This document shows, piece by piece, positions 1 to 9,192 of a DNA stretch of 64,000 bases. Both the position numbers and the translations under genes were made by a program. The notes beneath the pieces are model-generated. The model searched no databases and was not told the DNA's origin. It saw nothing but the letters and a program-made list of their open reading frames with translations. This DNA comes from Halocatena marina (lineage in GTDB: Archaea > Halobacteriota > Halobacteria > Halobacteriales > Haloarculaceae): contig NZ_JALLPK010000001.1 in assembly GCF_023276375.1 (NCBI RefSeq), forward strand, positions 2,914,001 to 2,978,000, given 5' to 3'. Each line of letters opens with the position of its first letter. Position 1 is the first letter of the stretch.

Positions 1-45
1 TGAGTCCGCGGGACATCGTTCACCTCGTCTCGGATGGCCCCACGT

Positions 46-54
46 ATTTATATG
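46..54 (+). promoter_or_regulatory. TATA-like box of the PRC-barrel/nob1 pair
   Basis: An AT-rich element (tttatatg) is centred about 27 bp upstream of the ATG at 78. This is the spacing expected if transcription starts at or next to the start codon, so the mRNA is probably leaderless. Inference from spacing only. Confidence 0.5.
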
Positions 55-77
55 CTACCCTCCGATAGAACGGATAT

Positions 78-317
78 ATGCCCAGAATTCTCGCAGAGAA
101 CCTCTCTGGAAAGGCCATCACTGGCTCGGACGGCACACAGATAGGAATGCTGTACAACATCACGATGAACGTCAAGAACGGTAAGCTCAAACACCTCGTT
201 GTCGACCCGACAACGAAGGGGAATAACGAGAATTTCCCAACCAACGACCTCGGGCACTATCTCATCCCAGTCGACCGTGTGACGGCGGTCAAAGACCACG
301 TCATTATCCGCCGATAG
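78..317 (+). CDS. PRC-barrel domain protein
   Basis: A 79-residue protein that is essentially one PRC-barrel: N-terminal LAENLSGKAITGSDGTQIG, a central stretch KNGKLKHLVVDP and a C-terminal valine-rich strand ending VIIRR. PRC-barrels occur in RimM, photosynthetic reaction centre H subunits and many short stand-alone archaeal proteins that probably bind RNA or protein partners. Its stop (317) is immediately followed by the nob1 start (318), so the two are almost certainly co-transcribed. A link to ribosome maturation is suggested by this neighbour and by RimM, but it is inference. The start at 78 is supported by the TATA-like box about 27 bp upstream and by there being no Shine-Dalgarno. Confidence 0.88.
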   Translation: MPRILAENLSGKAITGSDGTQIGMLYNITMNVKNGKLKHLVVDPTTKGNNENFPTNDLGHYLIPVDRVTAVKDHVIIRR

Positions 318-773
318 ATGCACGTTCTCGACGCCTCGGCGTTTATCCGGGAGTATAACACAGACGGACAGACTGCCACAGTTCCACGGGTTCGAGAGGA
401 ACTCACAGCCGAAAGCGGATACCGATTTGACGCGCTCGAAGGAAGCGGAATGCACGTTCACGTCCCCGACGCGAATGCGATTGAGCACGTCGAACGTGCT
501 GCACGCAATAGCGGCGACCTAAACGAACTCTCCGAGACTGACGTGCGCCTTCTCGCTGCCGCATTCGAACTCGATGCGACGCTGGTCACTGACGATTATG
601 CGATGCAGAACGTCGCAGAACGCCTCTCCGTCTCGGTCGAAGCGATCGAACACGACGGGATCACCGAAGAACGCGACTGGCAATTCCAGTGCGTGGGCTG
701 TGGACGCATCTACGACGACGATCCTGACCGCTGTCCAATCTGCGGAAGTGACTGTTCGAGAAAAAACCCATAG
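318..773 (+). CDS. nob1: Nob1-like rRNA endonuclease (PIN domain plus zinc ribbon)
   Basis: A 151-residue protein. The N-terminal PIN domain begins MHVLDASAFIREY, whose Asp is the first metal ligand. Further acidic PIN residues lie in the ETDVRLLAAAFEL and TLVTDDYAMQN segments. The C-terminal zinc ribbon has two CxxC knuckles, CVGCG and CPICG, separated by about 12 residues. This architecture is that of Nob1, the endonuclease that cuts the 3' end of pre-16S/18S rRNA in the late small subunit. It starts directly after the PRC-barrel stop with no gap. Length and domain order are normal for archaeal Nob1. Confidence 0.9.
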   Translation: MHVLDASAFIREYNTDGQTATVPRVREELTAESGYRFDALEGSGMHVHVPDANAIEHVERAARNSGDLNELSETDVRLLAAAFELDATLVTDDYAMQNVAERLSVSVEAIEHDGITEERDWQFQCVGCGRIYDDDPDRCPICGSDCSRKNP

Positions 774-958
774 GTAATTGAACCATAAGAATTCTTGTCA
801 TACTCTCCGAGACGGTTGACCGTCCACAGCACGGCTAACTCGGAGATAACAGTTCGTCGGAACCGTTCGTGAGTGTTACGGCTACCAGAAACAGCCAACG
901 TCTCACGTGAGCGTTGCAATAAAAGCGAACAAAAGCGTGCAAAAGAGAGTGAGTGCCT
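774..958. other. Convergent intergenic region with nested inverted repeats
   Basis: This 185-bp gap separates the ends of nob1 (+) and the CPBP protease (-). It contains CTCCGAG at 804-810 pairing perfectly with CTCGGAG at 838-844, and between them the near-palindrome ACGGTTGACCGT at 811-822. A transcription-termination or 3'-end role for the two converging genes is plausible but unproven. I see no coding sequence here. Confidence 0.4.
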
Positions 959-1717
959 TCAGGGGGCGGCGATTCCCATCACTTGCGAGTAGGCGATGAG
1001 GAATTGGATAGCGTTGAACAGTCCGTGAACAATCGCTGGAATGACGAGATTGCCAGAGAGCTCATAGAGACTTCCGAGAATCAGGGCAAGGACGAAGATA
1101 ACGGTCAGGGTCACGAGCATCTCTGTTGGCGACCCGATCAGTCCAAACACGTGAATCGAGGCGAAGACAGCACTCGCAATGATGATCGCCGGGACAGGAC
1201 CAATCACGCGTTTGATCGTTCCTTGAACGATCCCCCGGTACAGCAGTTCTTCTGCCGGTCCAACGAGAAGGATCGATACTGGGACCAACAGCAACAACAA
1301 TGCGGGATTTTGGAGACCACTTTCGATGAGTTCACTCTGAGCAGGATCGACACCGAGTTGCGTAATGACGAATGTGACGCCTCCCCATCCGATAAGAACA
1401 GCGATAATGCCACCAATGAGATAGCTGATTCCGCTCAGATTAGGAATACGGGCTCGAATGAGATCAGAGCCATCCTTAGAGTACATGAGGTAGACGAGTC
1501 CGACACCACCGAATCCGAGGCCCTGTAGCGAAAACGCACTTATCAACGCGAGTCGCTCTGGATAGTCAGTAACGGGAATTCCCACCAACTGAAGTGCCAT
1601 AATGACGAGAAATGCAATGACGTTGCCCGCTACATAGGCACCGAGTGCGAGCGCGATCATCCCGCCAATCACCCGAAGCTGATCATCAGTTTCGTGCTTG
1701 ACAGTCGCTTCCTCCAT
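959..1717 (-). CDS. CPBP family intramembrane glutamic endopeptidase
   Basis: A membrane protein of about 252 residues with roughly seven to eight hydrophobic segments. The C-terminal half carries the CPBP (Abi/CAAX-protease-like) signature: EELLYRG with the paired Glu and Arg of motif 1, a His in FASIHVFGL (motif 2) and HGLFNAIQF (motif 3, HxxxN). Family members act in the membrane as proteases related to Rce1. The substrate cannot be told from sequence. The open frame extends six codons further upstream to an ATG at 1735. I prefer the ATG at 1717 (MEEATVKHE) but cannot exclude the longer form. It is on the same strand as pgi but about 200 bp downstream of it, so co-transcription is uncertain. 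Confidence 0.85.
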   Translation of the reverse strand: MEEATVKHETDDQLRVIGGMIALALGAYVAGNVIAFLVIMALQLVGIPVTDYPERLALISAFSLQGLGFGGVGLVYLMYSKDGSDLIRARIPNLSGISYLIGGIIAVLIGWGGVTFVITQLGVDPAQSELIESGLQNPALLLLLVPVSILLVGPAEELLYRGIVQGTIKRVIGPVPAIIIASAVFASIHVFGLIGSPTEMLVTLTVIFVLALILGSLYELSGNLVIPAIVHGLFNAIQFLIAYSQVMGIAAP

Positions 1718-1925
1718 CGTTACTCGACCACCCACAGTTTGTCGCTGTCGAGTCGATTCATTAGTAACTGTACGGCTGCACGCCGAATAGATCTTGCGAG
1801 TGTGTCGTCCGATCTGTTGTGACAGGACAGGTGTTCGATACTTGTTGGAATTCTGTCACCAACAGCACGAATCCAAGTACAGAGACACTCCATCGTACGA
1901 TGTTTGAGGTACAAGTACGTTTGTC

Positions 1926-3218
1926 TTATTCTATCACGAGCCGCTCTTTGCCAGAGACAGCCTTGGCTTCAGCGGTATCACTGCCGCCGAGAAGTCCATG
2001 TGCAGCGCGTTTTCCCCACTCAACAGCGGGTTGCGTGAACGTTTCGACACCCATCAGTTCGCCCGCGAGGATGCAGGCGGCTTCCATCCCGTGGAGTAGT
2101 TCACCGAGATTCGCTTCGTCGAGACGGTCGATTTCGACGCGGACGTTCGGCTGACCCGCTGCCGCGAGGCTCGCTTCTGTCGCTTCAAACTCTGCATCGA
2201 GTAGCGCTCCCGCTCTGGTGTCACCGAGATATTCGAGAGACTCGAATTCAGTGGTGGGAATGGTGAGTTCAGGTCGCTCTCGCGGGCGAACAAGCGTGAT
2301 AATCTTGTCGTGTCGGCCAGCGCGGTAAAGTTGCAGCTGTGAGTGCTGATCGGTCGCACCGAGCGACCGTGCGGGTGTTTGGCCCATCCCCTCTTTCCCG
2401 AGGCTCTCTGCCCACAGCTGCGCGAACCACTCGGCGAAATATTCGAGGCGCTCTGCGTACGGCATGAACGCGTTCACGTGCGCACCGCGCTTTTCGAGTG
2501 CGTACGCCACGGCCCCGTAGGCGTATGCAGGACTGTCAAACAGGCTCGGTTGTAGTTTCTGGAGTCCGGTTCGGCCACCGTCGAGTATTGCCTCGATATC
2601 GAGACCGAGGATCGCTGCCGGGACGAGTCCGGTGGGCGAAAGGACAGAGAACCGCCCAGGGACACCAGAGGGAACCGACAGAGTGGGTAATGCGTGTTCG
2701 TCGGCGAGCGCACGGAGCGGTCCCTCATCGCCGGTCGTGACGATCGTCCGGTCGGTCCAGTCGACTCCGCTGTCGGCCATCGCATCGCGGACGAGGAGGA
2801 AGTTCGCAAGCGTCTCAGCCGTCGTTCCCGAGCGCGAGACGACGTGAACCGCTGTCTCCGAGAGAGGGAGGGAATCGAGCGTCGCACGGAGGTGTTCTGG
2901 ATCGACGTTATCGAGAACTGGCGCGTGTTCATTCACGCCAAGTGCCGAAGCAAGAGTTGCCGCCCCAAGCGCGCTTCCACCGATACCGACGGTGAGCACG
3001 TACTCGCTGTCTGCAAGCGGAGCGACGGTCTCACGGATCGCGTGTGCATCCGTCGTTTCGGGGAGAGAGAGCGCAGCGTAGCCAAACTCCTCTGCAGCGA
3101 TCCCACGCTCAATCCGTTCGTGCGCACGGCCGACGCGATCGTCGAGTCGATCGAGTGAATCACGAGAGACTCCGGGCTGTGCGACCCGATCGAGGGCGTT
3201 TCCGATATCGACGTCCAT
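1926..3218 (-). CDS. pgi: Glucose-6-phosphate isomerase
   Basis: A 430-residue enzyme interconverting glucose-6-phosphate and fructose-6-phosphate, cytosolic. The sugar-isomerase fold is clear: VGIGGSALGAATLAS near residue 80, VVSRSGTTAETLANF (phosphate-binding SIS motif), SLGKEGMGQTPARSLGATDQ and HSQLQLYRAG with the PGI active-site residues. An upstream in-frame ATG exists at 3323, but MDVDIGNALDRV at 3218 is the family-typical start. It also lies about 26 bp below a TATA-like box at 3239-3249, so the mRNA is probably leaderless. In haloarchaea this enzyme serves gluconeogenesis and pentose supply. No TrmB-type operator was seen upstream. Confidence 0.95.
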   Translation of the reverse strand: MDVDIGNALDRVAQPGVSRDSLDRLDDRVGRAHERIERGIAAEEFGYAALSLPETTDAHAIRETVAPLADSEYVLTVGIGGSALGAATLASALGVNEHAPVLDNVDPEHLRATLDSLPLSETAVHVVSRSGTTAETLANFLLVRDAMADSGVDWTDRTIVTTGDEGPLRALADEHALPTLSVPSGVPGRFSVLSPTGLVPAAILGLDIEAILDGGRTGLQKLQPSLFDSPAYAYGAVAYALEKRGAHVNAFMPYAERLEYFAEWFAQLWAESLGKEGMGQTPARSLGATDQHSQLQLYRAGRHDKIITLVRPRERPELTIPTTEFESLEYLGDTRAGALLDAEFEATEASLAAAGQPNVRVEIDRLDEANLGELLHGMEAACILAGELMGVETFTQPAVEWGKRAAHGLLGGSDTAEAKAVSGKERLVIE

Positions 3219-3238
3219 GCCCAGATCGTCGGTGGCCT

Positions 3239-3249
3239 GTACTATAAGT
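3239..3249 (-). promoter_or_regulatory. TATA-like box of pgi
   Basis: Read on the minus strand the element is acttatagtac, centred about 26-28 bp upstream of the chosen pgi start at 3218. This supports the shorter pgi start and a leaderless transcript. Confidence 0.5.
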
Positions 3250-3309
3250 CGGCCGACACGGTGTCGCTGTATCGCGTCGCTTAATCGGGACGAACGCGTA
3301 TCCACGACG

Positions 3310-3843
3310 ATGAGCGTGAGCACGAGCGAGGAGGACAGCTACTCGGGGGCCATAACAGCATTTCCGTACGCTTTCAGAACGAGTAATTCTCGCGCATTCA
3401 AACTGTATGCTGTTATTGGTGGGCTGATAGCGCTTGGTGGATCACTCATTTTCTTGCTCGGGATCATCTCACTGCTGGGACGGCTTTCCGGGACACCAGC
3501 GGGGGTCCTCACCTTTCAGCCCGCACTGTATCTCCTCGTGTGGCTGTTCACTGTTGCTCCTATCGCTGCTCCTGTTTTGCTCGTTGCGCGCCGACACCGA
3601 CTCGGAAACGGGGACAGCCGCTACGATCGGTCAATCGCACTCGCTGGATTCGTTTTTATGATAGCACTCTATCTCGCAGCGATCATCTCGACGCCAACGA
3701 GCCAAGAGGCGACCGTCCAGTCCGGACTCCTCGCCACAGTCATCCAGTTTCTCTACGGACTGCCACGAATCGTGGGAATCGCTCCACCGCTGCTGGCCGC
3801 GTTGATCATAGTGATCGTCCACCGCCTGCGAGCTGGCGACTAA
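3310..3843 (+). CDS. Haloarchaeal integral membrane protein, unknown function
   Basis: A 177-residue protein with four predicted membrane spans: roughly residues 28-57 (VIGGLIALGGSLIFLLGI), 68-95 (LYLLVWLFTVAPIAAPVLLV), 107-130 (IALAGFVFMIALYLAAII) and 145-175 (LPRIVGIAPPLLAALIIVIV). The N-terminus is Ser/Glu-rich and soluble. The overall shape recalls small Yip1-like multi-span proteins, but no diagnostic motif is visible. The ATG at 3310 (MSVSTSEED) is chosen over the upstream ATG at 3217 because the intervening residues look like read-through of the divergent pgi start region. Divergent from pgi; the next gene (DUF5812) follows after about 60 bp on the same strand. Confidence 0.75.
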   Translation: MSVSTSEEDSYSGAITAFPYAFRTSNSRAFKLYAVIGGLIALGGSLIFLLGIISLLGRLSGTPAGVLTFQPALYLLVWLFTVAPIAAPVLLVARRHRLGNGDSRYDRSIALAGFVFMIALYLAAIISTPTSQEATVQSGLLATVIQFLYGLPRIVGIAPPLLAALIIVIVHRLRAGD

Positions 3844-3902
3844 CCCGCTGGGCAGCATGCACAGAGCGGTGCAATGAAACCCACTCGTCACGAATCGGTG
3901 CT

Positions 3903-4439
3903 ATGGAAACGGAGGGCACATTCTGTATCACACACGCCGAAGAGGATTCTGCAGTGCTCAAGAACGTTGAGAGCGGCCAAGTACACACCCTTTCTGAGAA
4001 TCCTGGTGTGGAAACGGGTGACGTCCTGACTGGAACGATCACAACTGAACCACCCCTCGACGTGACATGGACGCTCATTTCCGTAGACGAGCGTCGCTCG
4101 ATCACGCTCGAACAGAGTGATGAATTACCCACAACGCGAGAACGCACCCTTGCTTCACAACAGGAAGTCGGTGACATTACTCGAGAAGAACGAGCCGGAG
4201 ACGGAGAGATACACGTCATCACGGTTCCTCACGAAGATGAGGACACGAGTGACGAAAGCAGCACAAACGAGGCGAGCGAGCAGAACGAAAACGAAGAAAT
4301 GAATAAAATCGATCAGATCATTCAGGATGTGTTAGATGATGATGCAACGCTCGTCCGCGCAGCACGGTTGGGAGCAACGCGTGTAGAGGTTCGCTCCGAT
4401 GCAGACACTGGTGTCGTGAGCGTCCGGTATCTCCCGTGA
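3903..4439 (+). CDS. DUF5812 family protein
   Basis: A 178-residue acidic protein restricted to haloarchaea as far as I know. Recognisable features are the start METEGTFCITHAEEDSAVLK, the segment VHTLSENPGVE, then VTREERAGDGEIHV, a variable Glu/Asn-rich linker (residues 120-140), and a conserved C-terminal block ending LVRAARLGATRVEVRS...VSVRYLP. Function unknown. The ATG at 3903 is chosen because the family begins with this motif; the frame upstream overlaps the preceding gene. It sits directly upstream of secF, which suggests, but does not show, a link with protein export. Confidence 0.8.
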   Translation: METEGTFCITHAEEDSAVLKNVESGQVHTLSENPGVETGDVLTGTITTEPPLDVTWTLISVDERRSITLEQSDELPTTRERTLASQQEVGDITREERAGDGEIHVITVPHEDEDTSDESSTNEASEQNENEEMNKIDQIIQDVLDDDATLVRAARLGATRVEVRSDADTGVVSVRYLP

Positions 4440-4470
4440 GAAGCCCAAAAATCACGGGGGTTTGAAATAG

Positions 4471-4487
4471 TATAAAAAAACTTATCC
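4471..4487 (+). promoter_or_regulatory. TATA-like element of secFD
   Basis: An AT-rich run (tataaaaaaactt) followed by cttatcc lies 24-40 bp upstream of the secF ATG at 4511. Either element would place the transcription start within a few bases of the ATG, implying a leaderless secF-secD mRNA. Confidence 0.5.
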
Positions 4488-4510
4488 GCTGTGGTCACAC
4501 ACCGCCAGTC

Positions 4511-5392
4511 ATGGCCCAGTTTGAGGTACCGGATGTGGATTTAGATTACTCCCGGTACACCAACCGTCAGCTTGCCGCTCTCCCGATTGCTGTGCTGGCG
4601 ATCGCTCTTCTCATTATTGCAGGATGGTACGTCACCACCGGAGCACCCGTAACGCCAGGAATCGATTTCACAGGGGGCACGGAACTACAGATTACGACGA
4701 CCGATTCGTCCGACGAGGTTCGACAGACGTTCTCGGACTTACCGTATGAGGTTGATACGATCGCACGCAGTGGCGGCTCCACGTATCTCGTCACGTTTCA
4801 AGCAACAGAGAGTAGTCAAGTACAGGAGATCACCAGTACTGCCCGTGAGGCAGGCTACACTGTTGAATCAGCGCAGTCACGCTCACCAGCGTTCAGTGCG
4901 AGGGCACAACAACAGGCCTTTGTCGGTGTGCTCGTCGCATTCGGTGGAATGAGCTTGCTCGCGTTCGTGCTCTTTCGAACGTTCATTCCATCGATTGCCA
5001 TCGTTCTCAGTGCATTCTCCGACATCGTCATCCCGATTGCTTTGATGAACATTTTTGGAATCAAGCTCTCGCTCGGGACCGTCGCTGCTCTTCTGATGCT
5101 CATCGGATACAGTGTCGACTCTGATATACTGCTCAACAACAGCGTCCTCCGGCGGCGCGGTGATTTCTACGAATCGACCTACCGCGCGAGACGAACTGGT
5201 GTGACGATGACGCTCACCTCACTCGCCGCGATGATCGTCATGACGATCGTCTCCTCACCGTTTGTGTTCGACATTCCCCTCATGCCGTACATCGGCATCG
5301 TGCTCGTCTTCGGACTGGCTGCGGATCTGATGAACACCTATCTGCTCAACGTGAGCCTTCTGCGCTACTACAAATACGAGGCGATCGCATGA
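4511..5392 (+). CDS. secF: Protein-export membrane protein SecF
   Basis: A 293-residue RND-type membrane protein that works with SecD to stimulate Sec-dependent export across the cytoplasmic membrane. Visible features: TM1 at about residues 22-44; the exported loop with TPGIDFTGGTELQI (the FxGG motif); and five C-terminal spans including the SecF signature in the region LIGYSVDSDILLNNSVLRRR. The order secF-secD, reverse of bacterial secD-secF, is normal in haloarchaea. Its TGA overlaps the secD ATG by four bases (ATGA), consistent with translational coupling. Confidence 0.95.
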   Translation: MAQFEVPDVDLDYSRYTNRQLAALPIAVLAIALLIIAGWYVTTGAPVTPGIDFTGGTELQITTTDSSDEVRQTFSDLPYEVDTIARSGGSTYLVTFQATESSQVQEITSTAREAGYTVESAQSRSPAFSARAQQQAFVGVLVAFGGMSLLAFVLFRTFIPSIAIVLSAFSDIVIPIALMNIFGIKLSLGTVAALLMLIGYSVDSDILLNNSVLRRRGDFYESTYRARRTGVTMTLTSLAAMIVMTIVSSPFVFDIPLMPYIGIVLVFGLAADLMNTYLLNVSLLRYYKYEAIA

Positions 5393-7005
5393 GTATCCGC
5401 GAGAACTGGCGCATCCTATTACTTGTTCTTTTCGTCGTCCTGAGCGGTGTCGCGCTGTTCGCACCCGAAGGTGGCGGGTCAAGCGGCGCGAACAACACGA
5501 CAACAGACGTGAACTCCACAGCAGGGGCGACGCAGGGGCCGACGAACTTGCAGTTCGGTCTCGAACTCTCCGGTGGTACACGCATCCGAGCACCACTCAT
5601 CGGACTGACCGCTGAAAACGCTCAGTTCGACATCAACAACAGCAACATCGAACAGAACATCGCAACGAATCTTTCAGTATCGCGCCAAGACGTGACCGTT
5701 CAGGTCCAGTCACAGGATGGTGGCACTGTCGAGATATTCAATCCAAACGTAACGAAAGAAGAGTTCGCAACGGCACTACAAGCGTCGGGAGTAGACGTTC
5801 AACAATCCGATATTCGTGACGGCGTCACTCAGAAGACGCGTGAAAATGCCGTACGGGTGCTCGATCGGAAGATCAAGGGTGCAGGACTATCAGGTGGCGA
5901 TGCCGCTATCGTCACCTCTGCGACCGGAGGAGAGTCGTTCATCGTCGTCGAGGTGCCGAACAAGCAACCCCAAGAAGTCGTCGAACTCATCGACGAGCGC
6001 GGGACTGTACAGGTCGTTGCACACTTCCCAGAGAATAGAAACGACACGAGAGAGTATCGAGACATTCCTCTGTTCTCACAGGAGGGCATCGCAAATAGTG
6101 GACCAGTAGAGCAACGGGGCGGAGAAACGTGGGTTCCACTGACGCTCACCGACGCTGCTGCAAGGAACTTCTCGCACGCGATGCGGACCTACGGCTTCAC
6201 AGAACGAAGGGGGATCCAACAGTGCTTTTATTATGAAAAGCCGAACAATTCGGGGCACTGTCTCTACACCGTCTCCAACGGACGAGTCGTCAATGGGACG
6301 ATCACTGAAGGGCGGATCGTTTCCGCAGCAGGAATGGGAAGAGATCTCGCTCCAATCATAAACAACCGAGAATTCGTACAGAACCCGGACTTCAGAATCA
6401 CTACGTCGAACGCCTCCGAAGCACAGAATCTCCTGTTGAACCTGCAGGCCGGTGCACTCCCAGCAGAGCTCGACATCAGCAGTGGGACGTCCACCTTCAT
6501 TCAGCCGAGCTTAGCGCAGAAGTTCAAGACGTACTCACTCGTGACAGGGATCATCGCTATGTTCGCGGTTGGTGGGATGGTAGGATTCCGGTATCGTGAG
6601 CCACAGGTCGTCTTGCCGATGGTTCTGACCGCCGCTGCGGAGGTGTTCATCCTTCTCGGATTTTCAGCGGCCATCGGTCTCGCGCTCGATCTCTCACACA
6701 TCGCCGGATTCATCGCTGTCATCGGAACAGGGGTGGACGATCTCGTCATCATCGCCGATGAAATCCTCCAACAGGGCGATGTCTCGACCGGACGCGTGTT
6801 CCGCTCGCGGTTCCGGAAGGCGTTTTGGGTTATCGGCGCGGCAGCAGCGACGACAATCGTCGCTATGTTGCCGCTCTCCGTGCTCTCACTCGGAGATCTC
6901 CAAGGATTCGCCTTCGTCACCATCGTCGGTGTCCTCATTGGCGTGCTCGTCACTCGCCCGGCCTACGGTGACATCCTCCGCAACCTGATCATGGATCGAA
7001 GTTAA
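5389..7005 (+). CDS. secD: Protein-export membrane protein SecD
   Basis: A 538-residue partner of SecF. One N-terminal span (ILLLVLFVVLSGVALF), a Thr/Asn-rich linker, the P1 domain beginning LQFGLELSGGTRI (the D1 LxGG motif), a long exported region, then five C-terminal spans. The fourth-span signature is GFIAVIGTGVDDLVIIADEI, followed by a cytoplasmic loop FRSRFRKAFW. As in other haloarchaea, the usual DxGR motif is degenerate. Co-translated with secF (four-base overlap). Its last four bases overlap the end of the convergent rnhB gene. Confidence 0.95.
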   Translation: MSIRENWRILLLVLFVVLSGVALFAPEGGGSSGANNTTTDVNSTAGATQGPTNLQFGLELSGGTRIRAPLIGLTAENAQFDINNSNIEQNIATNLSVSRQDVTVQVQSQDGGTVEIFNPNVTKEEFATALQASGVDVQQSDIRDGVTQKTRENAVRVLDRKIKGAGLSGGDAAIVTSATGGESFIVVEVPNKQPQEVVELIDERGTVQVVAHFPENRNDTREYRDIPLFSQEGIANSGPVEQRGGETWVPLTLTDAAARNFSHAMRTYGFTERRGIQQCFYYEKPNNSGHCLYTVSNGRVVNGTITEGRIVSAAGMGRDLAPIINNREFVQNPDFRITTSNASEAQNLLLNLQAGALPAELDISSGTSTFIQPSLAQKFKTYSLVTGIIAMFAVGGMVGFRYREPQVVLPMVLTAAAEVFILLGFSAAIGLALDLSHIAGFIAVIGTGVDDLVIIADEILQQGDVSTGRVFRSRFRKAFWVIGAAAATTIVAMLPLSVLSLGDLQGFAFVTIVGVLIGVLVTRPAYGDILRNLIMDRS

Positions 7006-7670
7006 AACGAATCGAGCGCTGATTGTTCGGCACGAGCGAGCACATCACGGCTGGTTTTCCACGAGGCACGCGCACAAGTCGGGAGGTGTCCGTGTTCACG
7101 AACGTAGTCAGCGAGGAACGCGCGAGTCGTCGGATCACTCGGATAGCCACTCCCTACATCGCCGTACTTCTCACAGAGAGCGTCAACAGCCGCATCGCGC
7201 TCGACTTTCGCAATGACGCTCGCCGCGCCGACGAGCGGGTACATCTCGTCGGCACCATGTTCTGCGCGTATCTCGATCGATGCGTCGACCCGCTGTTTGA
7301 CCCGACGAGCAAAGCGGTCGGCGTCCGTATCAGCGCCGTCGACAACGCCCGAGAGGCCCTCTGAGACAATTTGCGCGAGTGCTTCTGCGTGGGCATCGAC
7401 AGTGAGCGTGTTCATGTCCGTCGCCGGGTCGTCGATTCGATCGGGAGACACACGGGCAACGCTAACGTCTACGTCCGGATCGCTGTGCAGTTGCTGTGCG
7501 AGCGTCTCCCGGCGATCGGGAGAGAGCTTCTTCGAATCGTCGATTGTATCCGGGATACGGGCAGGAGGAGCGACGACGCACGCCGCAATCATTGGGCCGA
7601 GAACCGGACCCTTCCCCGCCTCATCCACACCGAACTGTTGCACGTCCCCGTTACTGATGTGGGCCAGCAA
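7002..7670 (-). CDS. rnhB: Ribonuclease HII
   Basis: A 222-residue enzyme that removes RNA from RNA/DNA hybrids and misincorporated ribonucleotides. Type 2 RNase H motifs are present: FGVDEAGKGPVLG (catalytic Asp-Glu), a second acidic site VVDGADTDAD, and YPLVGAASVIAKVERD with the third Asp. The C-terminus SGYPSDPTTRAFL matches the family. The usual DEAGRG is DEAGKG here. The start at 7670 gives about ten residues before the first motif. It converges on secD and overlaps it by four bases. Confidence 0.93.
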   Translation of the reverse strand: MLAHISNGDVQQFGVDEAGKGPVLGPMIAACVVAPPARIPDTIDDSKKLSPDRRETLAQQLHSDPDVDVSVARVSPDRIDDPATDMNTLTVDAHAEALAQIVSEGLSGVVDGADTDADRFARRVKQRVDASIEIRAEHGADEMYPLVGAASVIAKVERDAAVDALCEKYGDVGSGYPSDPTTRAFLADYVREHGHLPTCARASWKTSRDVLARAEQSALDSF

Positions 7671-7706
7671 AATCGTTCCGTTCTCCCGCTCTAAAACGAC
7701 AGCAGC

Positions 7707-8996
7707 CTACAGATCGGCGAAGAACTCCGGGCGTTCGAACGGCTCGTCTTCACCCTCGACGCTGAGGACATCGAGCGCAGTAACGCTACTCCCAACCCCG
7801 AGCAGACCGGAAAGACTCGGTTCTGTTCGCCCCTTATCGCTGCTGATGAGTTCTTTCACGTACAGTCCGCCCTCTCCGTGGAGTTCGATGGTCCCGTGGT
7901 GTTCGTCGTTCAGCTCACCGCTGATGGAGTAGACGGTACGGGTGCGTTCGATGTCGGCCCTGCGATGGTCGACACGCTGTGGCGTCCGCTGTTCGATCGT
8001 CGCTCCTTCGATTGACTCGATCGCCTCTTGTAGTGAGTCCGCACTGACAGGCGACCCGAACTCAACGTCCATGCGGTAGGTTTTCGAGGCCTCATGTCGC
8101 TTTACGCGCTCAACCATCTCGTGGGTAGCGTGTCGAAGTCCCGCTACTTCGACCGAGCCGTCTGCGTGCTCGTTGATCTCTCGCTCAAGTGGTTCAAGAT
8201 CAACTGACCGTCGATGTGGATTTTCAACTTCGATTACGAATGGACGACCGTCGCCGAGCATCCGCGCATCGACATCCTCACGACCTGCACCGTGGAAAAC
8301 AGCGTCACTCCCGTCCATTGCGTCGCGGAGTATCGGCGCTGTCTGCTGTTCGACGCTCGTTCCGTACCGATAACCGGTTCCGTCACATCCCTCGCAGGGA
8401 GCGCCTCGACGCATACCGATTCCGCCACAGTCCGAGCAGGGCCATCGGGTCTGGGGGATATCTCGCTCCAATTTCTGATATCGACCGTAGACGAACGCTG
8501 AGTTCACTTGTATTTCAATCTCGTCCGTCGCAAGGTCAATGAGAATGAGAACGTCAGGACGACCGAGATCGACATCGGTTCCGGTCTCCTCGCCGATACG
8601 CTTTCCAACCTCACGGTTGAGTTCCCGTTTTAACGGCTCACCCGCATCTTTTGGAAGATCGACATCCGTTCGCAACAAGTGATCGTTCTCTTCCAGCAGT
8701 GGTGGAACGCGCGTCCCGACCTGATACGTGCCGAATTCCCACTCTTCGAGTGATGCGAGTGCATTCTCGGCGAACGTATCGACCCGCGCAGACTCACCCT
8801 CACAGACCCAACAGACAGCATCATCCGAAACAGAGTCGTAGGGACGATCGTCTGCGAGCGCCAGCGTGGTGCGAAGTGATCGACCACGCGCTGCATTGGT
8901 GAGACCAAAGCTCCGGTCGGCCACGAGGCGTCCGAGACAGGAGTCACAGAGTGGACCGGTGTCAAGCGCCACTCGAGTGAGTTCAAGAAGATCCAT
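7707..8996 (-). CDS. pus10: tRNA pseudouridine synthase Pus10
   Basis: A 429-residue enzyme forming pseudouridine 54 and 55 in the tRNA T-loop; archaea use Pus10 for this. The N-terminal part carries paired zinc ligands (CDSCLGRL and CWVCEG). A middle segment has four more Cys (CSDCGGIGMRRGAPCEGC). The catalytic site is HGAGREDVDARMLGDG with the active Asp. The C-terminal part has LYVKELISSDKGRTEPS. The start MDLLELTRVA at 8996 is the usual family start; an in-frame ATG eight codons upstream is less likely. Same strand as rnhB, 36 bp upstream of it, so the two may be co-transcribed. Confidence 0.95.
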   Translation of the reverse strand: MDLLELTRVALDTGPLCDSCLGRLVADRSFGLTNAARGRSLRTTLALADDRPYDSVSDDAVCWVCEGESARVDTFAENALASLEEWEFGTYQVGTRVPPLLEENDHLLRTDVDLPKDAGEPLKRELNREVGKRIGEETGTDVDLGRPDVLILIDLATDEIEIQVNSAFVYGRYQKLERDIPQTRWPCSDCGGIGMRRGAPCEGCDGTGYRYGTSVEQQTAPILRDAMDGSDAVFHGAGREDVDARMLGDGRPFVIEVENPHRRSVDLEPLEREINEHADGSVEVAGLRHATHEMVERVKRHEASKTYRMDVEFGSPVSADSLQEAIESIEGATIEQRTPQRVDHRRADIERTRTVYSISGELNDEHHGTIELHGEGGLYVKELISSDKGRTEPSLSGLLGVGSSVTALDVLSVEGEDEPFERPEFFADL

Positions 8997-9192
8997 TAAT
9001 GGAAACACTCGCGCTGACACCTTTTCGCTTCCGAGTCAGCGTTCTTAGTCAAGACCATCAAAGACAGCATCGAAAGGTTCCAGAAGAGCCCGAGACAGCG
9101 AGTTGCTGCTACAATTTACAGAGAGACATACGTCGGAGCAACGCCGTACGCATCAATCCGTTGGCAAAGCCGCGAGTCGCTACGAAGAGACG

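Noticed and set aside
9000..9190. Possible C/D box RNA on the minus strand near Pus10
   Set aside because: Only weak C-like (tgatgg) and D-like (ctga) boxes with poor spacing; no support.
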